DNA of 64,000 nucleotides. It comes from Helichrysum umbraculigerum (taxonomy: Eukaryota; Streptophyta; Magnoliopsida; Asterales; Asteraceae). Shown piece after piece: positions 34,658 through 45,943 of the stretch; the stretch's first letter is position 1, and every line of letters starts with the position of its first letter. Below the pieces are notes generated by a model, which was not told where the DNA came from, made no database searches, and was given only the letters and a program-made list of their open reading frames with translations. The stretch lies in the NCBI GenBank assembly GCA_949592205.1, contig CATIUR010000003.1, positions 140,283,259 through 140,347,258 of the forward strand. The letters are read 5' to 3'. A program made the position numbers and the translations under genes.

Positions 34658-36159
34658 ATAATTCCGTACTGTAATCACATGCATACTTAGTGCTAATTCC
34701 CTACTTAAGTGAATTCAAACTATTTTAATGGGATAAGCCTAGCAAGCCCATTATTTTAATACGTGAAGTATTACTATTTTCGTAGTTATTTATAATTATG
34801 CGCGAAATAATCAGAACGAGTCCGACAAAAATATACGTACGTTGGTGATGCGAAAGTTTATAAATAACGTAAAACTATTTTTATAGTAGTTAGTTACTCA
34901 AAAATATTATGCTAACAAATAAAGCATAACGATTAAACGTAAACAATTATACGTTTTATATAAAACGTAGCGTACGCAACTAAAATACACGTAGTCGAAC
35001 CCGACAACCAAACTAATCAAAATTTATATTTTTCAAACTCAAAATAAAGTATTAGTAATGATACTTCAAAATAAATTAACGCGAATTAACCATAACGAAT
35101 AAACGTATATACGCGTTGGAACGTGTGCGCAATTAACGGGTAAACCACCTAAATACTTAACACAACAGATGGGGGACAAAATTTAAAATGTGCGATGCTT
35201 TCTTGGTTGACAAAAATGGCCACCCCACTTCACCTTACACCCCATTCTCTTTTGAATTCTCTAACACACAAACAAAAAGATACTTCCACACACAATTCAC
35301 CATACTCCTCACCTCTCTACCTCACTCTCTCATTTGTTTTCTTTCCTCTCCTTCTACGGCCAAACCAGCCCCAAAACAACAACATCATCATCATCATTCA
35401 CCACAAGATCATCTTGCAAAAAGATAAAACAAGAACAAGCACCAACAAACATCAACGTCGTCTTCTTTCGGCTCTTCCTTTAAAAAACTTTGTAAGAACA
35501 CACTTCTTTAATTTTCTTTCATGTATATTTATAATCTAAACATGTTTTATGTTCATCATATAAAGATCTTACCCAAAACGTAACGAAAACGAAGAGAAAA
35601 CTTAACTTTGGTTAAAAACGTTTTCTGGACAGATTTTCAGTCCACTTTGGAAAATCACAACAAATCGTGTGAGTGGAATAAACGTGTGAAACCACTTGGA
35701 AAAGCTTGGTAATTTTGTTAGGTCCAACTTTCGTTTAGACTTCGTTTTCCAGAAATACACCAAAATGGAGATAGAAACTGATTTGTGTGTACATGTCAAT
35801 TTTTGGAGCTGTTTGACACAGGTGTGTTTGCGATCTTATTTAGAGAGTTGTACTTTGTTAAAAATTATGGAAAAATTATGACACGTACTTCATATATGTG
35901 AGAATGTTGTGTAAAATTTTTAGAATTTTTTGTGAACGTATGAGTACCGAAAACGAGCTCGAAAAAGGCGTAAAAATCTGGAAAGTAAGGTTGTGGACTG
36001 TTTTTGACATCATAAATAAAACGACACTTCGGGTTAACCATAAAATGTAACGATAATTTTTACGAACTTTACAAATATATTTAAGACATTCCTAAAAGTT
36101 TCAGGTCAAACCAAACTCGTTTGACCACGTTTTCGAAATTGAAAGTTTTGATCAGACGA

Positions 36160-36443
36160 GAGTGTCGCCTCGCTCACGAATTATATGCGACACTCGTCTG
36201 AGTGTCGCCAACTTGCACAAAATCTCAACCTGCGACACTAGCTCAAGTGTCGCCATTTATCTCGAATGTCGCATCTTGCGACACTTAACCGAATGTCGCC
36301 AACTTATTTTGCGACACTAAAATGAATGTCACTAATATTCATTGCGACACTTATTTGAGCGTCGCCAACAAATGAACTTACACTTTATGCGACACTGACC
36401 TCAGTGTCGCCACTACAAATCAAGTGTCGCTTCAAGTGTCGCC
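36160..36443. repeat. Palindrome array in outer LTR G1
   Basis: Six 25-bp units have arms TGCGACACT and AGTGTCGCCA. Starts are 36186, 36231, 36277, 36310, 36343 and 36388, so spacings are only ~45 or 33 bp. Half units (GTGTCGC) flank both ends. Several right arms have decayed to GAATGTCGC. It is homologous to the array in G2. Confidence 0.9.
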
Positions 36444-37276
36444 AAAAACAGATTATTTGAAAACTATAAAATTCACTAAGTGTTGAATTGCGATACGATA
36501 ACTAAATTATATACATTGCTTCTTGTATACACGACAAATATATATACACTTTTACAAAGTATACGACGATATAAACATAATAATAATATCATACCGAATT
36601 ATTATTACGAAATAATCACCAACGAAACATACGAATTTTAAACAAACAAAGATCTTTCAACGAGTGAACGATTAACATAGTTTGGCGGTTAGCTGACTAC
36701 TTATACAATTTATCTCTTACGTTTAGGACGTTAAGAGACTTATCTGGGAAACCACTTTGCTAGCACTCACATACTTAGCTCACGAGGTGAGTTCACAGCC
36801 CCTACTTTTACTGTTTTACTGCTTTCAAACTAAGGGGTGAAAAAATAGCAACTGTTTTGCTGCTATATGCAATAACTTTATATGAATGCTTTCATACTAT
36901 TATACGAAACTTGTTTATATATGAAATGACTTTTCATACTATATTTGGGAACATGACAACGAATCTTGGTACGGACCTAGGTTTACACGAGGTAGTTGTA
37001 GTGCACAAAAGTCCCGGTGCTTGCAACCTATAACCATTAGCTAGGTGACTCTAGCCACTGAATATACGGATAGTACTATCGAGTTGACAGCCCTCCCACT
37101 ATTATAACTTGTTGGTCATGCCAACCACACGACGGCAGTCGTAACGAGGAGCGTATATTTACCTGTTACTGAGGCAAAAACAATACACAAGTCGTAGATT
37201 GGTTATAGCCCTAGGGGTCGTTACTTTAACCTGCAAGGTTTAGCTCACATTCAGGGGATCACCATCTATGTTTTTC

Positions 37277-37281
<5 letters not shown>

Positions 37282-37340
<59 letters not shown>
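37282..37340. repeat. (TA)n microsatellite, ~59 bp
   Basis: Pure AT/TA dinucleotides inside outer LTR G1. Confidence 0.97.
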
Positions 37341-37343
<3 letters not shown>

Positions 37344-37349
37344 GATGTC

Positions 37350-37625
37350 TTCCCACAAACGATAAACTTTATAGGAATATTTGTCCTACGAAACTTTATT
37401 GAAATGTTTATTTCAATGAGTAACTTTATAGGAATGTCTTCCTACTTTTATACACTAGAATGATTGTCCAAACGTATACGAACTGATTACTTTGGATCAC
37501 ATGCGGGTCATCTCCAAACAATTATACTTTAGATCACCTACGGGTCATCTACAAACTACTTATTGATCACTTGCGAGTCATCAACAAAACTATTCAATAA
37601 ATCACCTGCGGGTCATTTACAAACG
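37350..37625. repeat. Short palindromes and GATCAC-CGGGTCAT repeats in LTR G1
   Basis: First TAGGAAT..TCCTA and GAAAT..ATTTC stem-like units near 37371-37455. Then four copies of a GATCACNTGCGGGTCATC-like motif at roughly 37495, 37533, 37563 and 37598. Confidence 0.7.
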
Positions 37626-39405
37626 ATATATTATATTACATTAAATGTTTTCTAACCATTACTTATTGGAAGGTTTGTTGGAATAGTATCCAAATGTATG
37701 TCCAAGGTCATAACTAATTGGTAAGACTATCATTAAAAGTGGAGTCCTTTTTGAGTTGCCCTCAATGAACAGTAAGAGAAACATAAAGAGAGATAATATT
37801 AATTGGAATTAATATCATAAGTTAGTTAATTAGTTTGTTAATTTATCAAAGTTGATAAATTAATTAGAAGTTAAAAGAAATTAACAGAGACTATAAAGAA
37901 TATTTAATTAGTTTATTAATTGAATATTAATATGAAACTAAAAGGAATATTCTGGAAGCAAGTTCCAACCGGCAGTTGGAGGATTAGGGTTTGTAAGGCG
38001 GTGTGATGCGTGTTTGACTTGGGAAAGGATTAATCCGAACCGCCGGCTGAAGGCTTCAACCGGCGTGTAACACCCCCAAATTTACTATTGAGCGAAAGCA
38101 TACTTTGGGGTGCTACTAATCAATAAACAAAGCACATAAGATACATAATGAATGACTCTATATGCGTCGTTTACAATGCATTGATATTATAAAAGTTTTA
38201 CACAGTTATAATAGTTTACAAAAGCTCGAATTAATGTAAGAGATTCTATGGCATAACTAATTTATACAAAATATAGTAATGCATGATATTCTCCTGATGT
38301 TTGCATGAGACTCGAGCTAATGGCGTCCTGAGTGAGCAGACCTACTGCTGCTGTAAACCTGAGAATACACGCTAAAATGGTTACAGCTAAAAGTTGGTGA
38401 GCTCACAGGTTTAATGATCAAGAATAATGTATGAACCGCAAGATTTAAGTATAATGATTTGCAATTAAGCAAATAAGTAAATGATAAAATGATGTATATA
38501 AATGCCATGAGCACATAGTCTGAGCTTAACTGAGGTGTCAGGATCACAGTTAAGTGCTTGAGCGAGGGTGCCTCTATGTGTGTGCCCAATCAACACACGT
38601 ATGAACAAATGATAATGCGTCCATTTTGACCAGTCAGTGCTTGCTGACCCGGACGGGGATTGTCAGTCCCATATGGTACCATACACTAACATTCACGCTA
38701 CAAAAGTATTACCAAACTATGCTAGAGGACTTAAAATGATTAGAGAAAACAACTCATGCAATCTATAGCGATATTTTGATACTTGCGTTCACATGTAAAA
38801 CAAAACAAGCATGTATTCCCACCCCTGGGTTAAAAACAGTAAAATGACGGGCTATGAGACTCACCTGAGTCTGATGAGATGCTATCAAGCACTAATGATG
38901 GTATACAAGGGAAATGATGTCGTCTCTAACGACTGAAACCTGCTGGGCGTCCTAAACGCGAAAGGTTTTAAATGATTAGATGTCTCAACAGACCATCTAT
39001 GCTAGTTGTTCCCTCAACTAGTTATGTCCAAATACTTTGGTTTGACTGATTGTGTTTTGAAAATATGTACGGACCGTTGGTAAGTTTACATAGTAATAAC
39101 GTCAAAGTATTATTATTATAACAGTTGTTATGAGTGTTCAACACTTAGTGTGAAGTGTATTTTCAAGTTCTGGGTGACGGGGGTCCAGGGGCAGCGCCCC
39201 TGGTAGCGGGGTCCAAGGGGCAGAGCCCCTGGTTGTGGTCGAGCTGCCAGGTCAGCTTGAAAATTTTTTATTTCTACTACATTGCTTTAGTAAAAACGCA
39301 TTTGAAATTTGAATTCGGAGTAAAATTAAGTGGCAAATACTTAGTTCCGATACTCAGTAAAAATCGTGCAATTCGAAGTTCCACCCGTCCGGTTCATGAA
39401 AGGAT

Positions 39406-39576
39406 AACCGTTTGGTTCACCAAGCTTAGCCGTCCGGCTAAGGAAACCTAGCTGTTCGGCTAAGGAAACCTAGCCGTTCGGCTAGCTCAGGTAACCTAGC
39501 CGTTCGGTTAAGGCAACCTAGCCGTTCGGCTGAGGTAGCCTAGCCGTTCGGCTAATGAACTCCAGCCGTTCGGCTC
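39406..39576. repeat. 22-bp-period array of TAGCCGTTCGGCTA palindromes
   Basis: 14-bp units start at 39427, 39449, 39471, 39497, 39519, 39541 and 39563: steps of 22 except one of 26. A diverged first unit, AACCGTTTGGTT, lies at 39406. The first full unit extends to CTTAGCCGTCCGGCTAAG. The core is CG-NN-CG. Spacers resemble GGAAACC or GGTAACC. Confidence 0.93.
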
Positions 39577-39768
39577 AGGGACCAGTTCCAGGTCTGTTCG
39601 TGAATCAATCCGAAAAACAAGTTTCTAATCTAATTTTTCGGACATACTTAGTTGATAGAACATTAAAGCATTATAATATAAGCATTTTAAACACGAAAAT
39701 TTCAAAGGAAAAGTGAGGTTTCTTACGGTTTGAAATTGGAACCGAAAGATTATGATTATGATGAAGAT

Positions 39769-41501
39769 TGATGAACGCCAAAATGTACTACATTATAGTA
39801 CTAATTACCTCTGTGTTTAATAGGTTTATAATGCATTTTGTATGAATAAGATACTTATTTCATTCATATTTGCATTTAGGAGATTTATTGGAGCTTGGAT
39901 AAAAAAAGGAAAGGAAAACGAGCTTATTTGGAAGAAAAGTTACTAAAAGAATAAAACATTGGACAAGAGAAGATTGGATCGAGGAAAAGAAGCTAAGAGA
40001 GTGAAGATAGGCAATATTGGATTGGAATAAGTGTAAATGAAGCTCGAATCGGAAAAAGAATGAAAGATGAGCTGAAAATGGAGGAAGAATGTAAAAGCTG
40101 AGTTTTCAGACATCTGTTAGTATTTTGGCTATAACTTTCTCATACGAACTCCGATTGAGGTGATTCAACTTGGAGAACACAGAGGGCTACAACTTTCGTT
40201 TTTTCCATTTTTTCTGAAAATGCATCCATACGGTGTATGGATGTCCATACGCCGTATGGATTGAAAAACTGGGCTGAAACCTCTTATCGCGGGCTGGACT
40301 GATGGGTTTTTACATCCATACGCCGTATGGAATTCCATACGCCGTATGGATGACTTTTTCAGCTATTTTAGTCCGATTTTAGGGTTTTCACTTCAGAACT
40401 TCACACAAACCAAAACCATTCGACCAGAGACGATTAGAGGGGGTTTTTCCCTCATTTCGGGAGCTTTTTGAAGGATTAGAAGCTTAGAGAATCAAAGGCT
40501 TTCACTCGTTCAATCATTCTTTCGATTTCTCGGTTCGAATACTTTAATCCTTTTCATTTGATTATGATTTCGGTTACGTTTTCGTTTCTGATTTTCTGGA
40601 ACATTATGAGTAGCTAAATCTTTATTGTATTTGCTTGGATGATGATACTTAGATGATGATTTGATTATTGAATTGCGGATTATATCGGATTTTATGAATG
40701 TTTATGTGTTTATTTGATGATCCTTGGTTATTTATTGATTATTAGTGATTATCTAATGTGATTTTATGATTAATTGAGATTGAGTTCCTTTTGATTATAG
40801 AATTATTGATAATTGTTGATTTTGATTGACGATTATTGCTGAATATATTGAGTTTGACAGGTTAGGGTTAATTATTGGTAATAATCATTAATGAACAAGA
40901 TAACTATTATTAGTTATAAACTTTGTTGATTCAAGTTATAAGAATAGATCACATAAACGGTGTATGTTTAATTTAGAACACAATTTGGTGGGCAACGTTA
41001 AATTGAACTGTTAGCGTGTTGAAAACAACTTTATGTCTTTCTTAATTGGGTTTAATCAACTTATCTTGTAAGGAGGGTTGGTACAACTATCATATCACAA
41101 TAAAATCCGTATGTTAACAATTCAATAAAGTGATAATCAGATTCTAAGGAAAGTAGTCCAAGCGAATGCATCTTTCTTACCATTTGAATCAAGTATCTAT
41201 ATTTGATTAATTGTTTTCTTAATTATTATTTATTTCATTTCAGTTTTAATTTAAAACTATATTACATAATTGTTAGTCAATTGTTCGATCGGAACTAAAA
41301 CGCCCCCCAATATTCATTGTTTTCATTATGTGTAACAATTTTCAATTTATTTGTAATTGACATCCGTTCCTCGTGTTCGACTCGGACTTACCAAGTCTAT
41401 ACTGACATTCGATCAGGTATTCTTGCCTGGTTGTGTGAGAAGTATTAATAAGGTATTTCCATTTCTAAATAATAAAACAAGACGCGCTTTCACACGCATC
41501 A
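39769..41501 (+). repeat. Athila-like 5' LTR
   Basis: Carries four palindromes of type CCATACGCCGTATGG at 40226, 40245, 40316 and 40335. No clear TATA box stands directly after them. Confidence 0.92.
40226..40349. repeat. Two pairs of CCATACGCCGTATGG palindromes, Athila 5' LTR
   Basis: 15-bp units are 19 bp apart within each pair and 90 bp from pair to pair. The first unit is CCATACGGTGTATGG. In the 3' LTR the units are at 46409, 46428, 46499 and 46518, where the first is perfect (CGGCG core) and the second has core CTCCG. Confidence 0.94.
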
Positions 41502-41507
41502 AGTTTT

Positions 41508-41525
41508 TGGCGCCACTGCCGGGGA
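41508..41525 (+). other. Athila primer-binding site
   Basis: TGGCGCCACTGCCGGGGA, a few bases after the 5' LTR, is close to the Asp-tRNA-complementary site TGGCGCCGTTGCCGGGGA used by Athila elements. Confidence 0.85.
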
Positions 41526-41751
41526 GCGGTTTGATTCAATTGGACAAATTGAAATTTGTTTTCTGTAAATTATCAGTTTTAATTTAATCTTTATTTACTT
41601 GTTTATTTGTATTATCTGTGTATAGGATTAGTTTTTAATTTGTGTTATATTAAGAGTCTTGTTCTACCCTTCGTATTTGGAAGACGATTTCGGAGAATAT
41701 TTACGAGCTCTCTTTAAACCACCCATCGATCAATCGGAATCAGATTTAGAA

Positions 41752-44448
41752 ATGGCAGACGACATTGCCAATATGACTCTCGAGGAATATTCGAGCAGAA
41801 GGCGTAGCGACCTTGGCCCAGGAGTAGTGAGGCCCGCAATTGCAGAAAACGTCGAGTTCGAGATAAAGGGACAATTCCTAAAGGAGCTTAGGGAAAACCC
41901 ATTTCGAGGAGAGGAGAGAGAAGATGCTAACGAGCACGTGGAAAAGATTGAGGAGATTGCCGATATGTTCAGCATCCCTAACATTACATGCGATCAAGTC
42001 ATGCTCCGAGTGTTCCCAAGAACACTCAAGGGAGCCGCGAAAAGATGGATTACTAATGAACCTGCTGGATCCATCACCACGTGGGAAGATCTCCGCACGA
42101 AGTTTCTCAAGATGTACTGCCCGCCATCCAAAACGTCGAAGATGATCAACGAGATTCGAAACTTCAAGCAAGACATTGATGAGTCGCTACACCAAGGGTG
42201 GGAAATGTACCAGGACTTGATGCATAAATGTCCACAGCATGACCTAAACGACCAGCAAATTATAATGGTATTCTACAGGGGAGTGGATCGTGCTACAAGA
42301 CAGCAATTAGATGCTCAAGGACATATCCCGAAGAAGATTCCTAGGGACGCCTTAGCAGCTATTCGCGACCAAGCAAAGCATTATCGGTTATGGGATGATG
42401 GTTCCTCTAGGAGAAAGAGGTCAATTAGCAATGACGATGGACTCGCCGTCATAACTGCCAAGCTGGATAGCATGGGAAGAGACATAAAAAAGGTGACTGA
42501 GACTGTCCATGCAATCCAAGTAGGGTGTGACAATTGTGGAGGAACGCATTTAGTCAAGGATTGTCCCGAAATGAATTCTGGAGGAGTGAGAGAGGAAGTT
42601 AAATGTGTGGAAACTCACGGAACCTACTGCCAAGACAGAGGGGAATTTTTCCTAAGACCATACCAGGAAGGAGGTAGCCAGTTCATCCAGACTCAGCCAG
42701 AGTTTTTCACTAGGGAACAACCCTCGGCAAGCTTCCCTGACAAGAAACCCAATTTGGAAGAAATGATGGGGAAGTTTTTGATCGCTAACGAGAAATTTAT
42801 TGCTAGGTCTGGACAGCGGATGGACACCATTGAAGCATTAGTTCGGAATCAAGGAGCGGCGATCAAGCAAATTGAGGGAACCATTTCCAGCATAGCTAAA
42901 GTTCTCCAAGAGAGACCCCCGGGAACTTTACCAGCTTGCACCGAAACCAACCCACGAGATCACGCAAAGGTAGTGACTACCAGAAGTGGAAAGGTTCATG
43001 AAAACCTTAAGTTTCAAAAGAATCATGTGTCAAAGCTTTTGCCTGAAAAGGAGAAGGAAGCTGAGGTTGCCAAAAAGTCAAGGGTAGACACAAAAGATGA
43101 TCAAATTGCTAGGGATGAACAATATGCGAAGGATCATGCACCACCCCCACCTTACCCAGCAGCTTTGAGGCGAGGAAAAGATGAAGCTCATTATCACCAA
43201 TTTTTAGAGAATCTGAAGCATCTTCATATTAACATTCCGTTTGTGGAAGCCATTGCCCAAATGCCTAAGTATGTGAAATACTTGAAGGAGCTCTTGACTA
43301 ATAAGAGCAAATTGGCAGAAGAAGCCACGGTGATGATGAATGAGCGATGCTCAGCCGTGATGCAAAACAAGTTGCCACCAAAAAGGAAGGATCCAAGGAG
43401 TATCACTATACCCTGTCTAATTGGAAATTTGAACATTGCGAATGCACTAGCGGATCTTAGGGCTAGCATATCCATTATGCCTTATACTATGTACGCTAGA
43501 CTTGGGCTAGGAGAACCTAAGTCCATCCGAATGTGCATCGAGTTGGCCGATCACTATGTTCAATACCCAAGAGGGATGGTTGAGAACGTTTTAGTCAAGG
43601 TTGATAAGTTTACGTTTCCCTGTGACTTTGTGATTCTCGACATGGTAGAAGATCCCAAGGTACCTATTATTTTAGGTAGACCCTTCCTAGCCACTTCCAG
43701 AGCGTTGATTGATGTTTTTGATAGGAAGATAACCATGAGGTTGGGGGATAAGAAGGTTGTATTCAATGTGAATGAATCTATGCAATATCCGGAATCAGTG
43801 GATGAGACTTGTTACTTTGCTAGCATGAGAGAATTATCTGAGGATGACGAGAGTTTGCAAAGTTTGAAGGGTGACGGAGATTTAGACCCAATGATTCTTG
43901 AAGGATGGACGGGAAACCTCGAGGAAATCCGTGACATCGAAGAATTCGATAAATTGCTCGAAGAGATAGAGACAACTTGCGATGAGGAGTTGGAGAATGA
44001 GGGCGTCAAGCTAAAGGAGAGTAAAGAGTCAATCTTGACAAATGGAATCTCGATCAAAACGGAGACGCGAATTCTAAGCCATTGTCACAATGGTCCTACT
44101 AGAGGGCATAAGGGACCTAATTACACGTCACGAAAGATGTTGAAAGCGAAGGCATTACCTATAAAAGATGCACGGGTTGTGGTGAAGTTCCGTAAGCGAT
44201 TGTTTTCACGATTTGGAACGCCGAAGGTTTTAATCAGTGATAGTGAAACACATTTTACGAATGCACAATTGAAGAAAGTGTTAGGGATGAATGATTATGT
44301 TAACGCTCGACTATATATGGAGCGCACCAAGAAATGGCATGATTCACGCTTTAAATCAAATTGTTTATTTGAAAAAGGTGATAAGGTTCTCCTATATAGT
44401 TCTCGTCTGCATTTGTTCCCTGGTAAGTTAAAGACACGCTGGACATGA
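41752..44448 (+). pseudogene. Athila-like gag-protease fused in frame to an integrase tail
   Basis: An 898-aa open frame from ATG at 41752 (MADDIANMTLEEY); the frame is open ~30 codons upstream without ATG. A gag core (LRVFPRTLKGAAKRWI ... TTWEDLRTKFLKMYCPP) covers about residues 80-190. A CX2CX3HX4C zinc knuckle (CDNCGGTHLVKDC) lies near residue 260. A retropepsin-like domain follows (ALADLRASISIMPY ... PIILGRPFLATSRALIDV, about 560-690); the catalytic D-L-G-A-S signature reads DLRAS, so activity is doubtful. After about residue 790 the frame passes straight to integrase remnants (FSRFGTPKVLISDSETHF, then KWHDSRF, KVLLYSSRLHLFPGKL). RT and RNase H are gone. A TGA at 44446 cuts the integrase C-terminus; homologous sequence continues to about 44600. 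Confidence 0.88.
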
Positions 44449-45943
44449 CCTTTTATAATTGAAAAGGTTTATCCTTTTGGTGTTGTTGATCTGCAAGGTC
44501 ATTCTGGAAAAACTTTCAAGGTTAATGGAAGACGTTTGAAGAGATACGATGGTGATGCAAGGGACTCCAAGCGTGATTTGGAGATGGATATGAATTAAGT
44601 TGTGAAGCAAGATGTCGAGCTTACCGACGTGATAAACAAAAGCGCTGTCGGGAGACAACCCGTTATTTTGTTATTTTGTTTTATTGTTTTTGCTTGCAGG
44701 TTTGAACTTTGTGGGTGTGTTCCCTGGAAACCCTCACGAGACTACAACTCGTCCACTCAGGATACTGAGGGGTTTAAAGGCTTGTTGCATACGCTAAATG
44801 CAACCGTGATGCCTACGGAAGTGTGCTGTTGTATTTTATTTCAGAACCAGTTCATTCATGAATTTTTCTTCTTAATCAGGGGAGTTTTTCTGTTTCACTT
44901 CTTTTCTATTCCCTATATTATTGTTTTCTTTTGCAATGGGGACATTGCATACTTTTAAGTGGGGGATGGGGGGAAAGAAGTAAGTCTATTTGTCCTTAAG
45001 ATATGAATGGTAAATATTGGCAAATTTTAAAGCTAAAGGGCATTCTACGTGTTAGTCATTTTTCAGCCCAAATTTTTCTTTTAAAATTGTTTTCTGCGTT
45101 AAAGTTTAGCGAATCTTGTAACATATTTTGGGAATGCAAAGAATGAAATGAATTTAATTTTTAAATATTAGATAGTTCATCTTGTGATGTATCGATAGGC
45201 AATCTATATGAAGGTTGTTGAGCTATTAAGAAATTTAATACATTAAGTAGGGATTTATCCTATGAGGATCTTTTAGCAAGGTATGACCTTAGTCTTAATT
45301 CTTGTATGATAGCGTGTTATAATCCATAATTTTGGGATCCTAATTATCATCATTTGGGAATATACTGGGTGTTGTCTCCTCTGTTGTACGAAAGTACAGA
45401 CCTGGTTTCCATCAGTATATTTGATATCAAAATAGATAAAAATAAATGAGTACAAAGGACTCATAAATTGAAAAACCAAAGCCAAGTTATGTCGCTCTGT
45501 TGTACTGAGGTACAGACCTGTCACCAATGTCTTGGTTTGAAAAATGATTGATTTATTTGGATGTTCATTATTTGGAGAATTGTGACACGTTATTTGTATG
45601 AGAGTATTTTGCTATTGTGAATCAAGGGTAAGGCCTGCTAGAACAATAATAAGTTGTGCTCAATTTCTGAAATTTAAATTGTTTAAGTGGACAACAATAT
45701 TGGTAATCTGAGTGAATTATCGTTTATGCCTAATAATAATGTATTAGAAGTTGTTTCCCTTAGAGAGTTTCTTGATTGTGAAGCTTTAAGGTAGAATCTA
45801 TTTTAAGGTAAGAATTTGGTTTGTAGAATGCTGTGTAGTATGTAAGTCCTTTTGCACTTTTGTTTGCCGTTCATATTTAAAGTGTTTAAGTTTTTGAATC
45901 GATAGTCTACTTGAGGACAAGTAGGATTCAAGTGGGGGATGTT
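44449..45943 (+). other. Athila 3' internal region
   Basis: Begins with the cut-off integrase tail, then GTCGGGAGACAACCCG, a small hairpin near 44648-44663. Then non-coding sequence with two related hairpins (45376-45403, 45494-45520), ending in the purine tract at 45930-45943. A 118-aa frame at 44602-44958 has no recognisable domain and starts in the integrase tail; I do not call it a gene. Confidence 0.6.

Larger units (their letters stand above)
34663..37675 (+). other. Main body of outer LTR G1
   Basis: No gene. A CT/AC-rich leader lies around 35220-35460 with a donor-like TTTGTAAGAAC near 35489. Then come the palindrome array, a region like the GTGAGTTCACAGCCCC box of G2 (36785), a TA microsatellite and GATCAC repeats. 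Short frames here are not genes. Confidence 0.6.

Noticed and set aside
35188..35539. Two overlapping frames of 79 and 114 aa after the Copia element
   Set aside because: Low-complexity C/A-rich leader of LTR G1; no homology recognised.
44602..44958. 118-aa frame downstream of the Athila ORF as an env-like gene
   Set aside because: It begins in the broken integrase tail, and its hydrophobic stretches come from T-rich DNA; the length and features do not fit an envelope-like protein.
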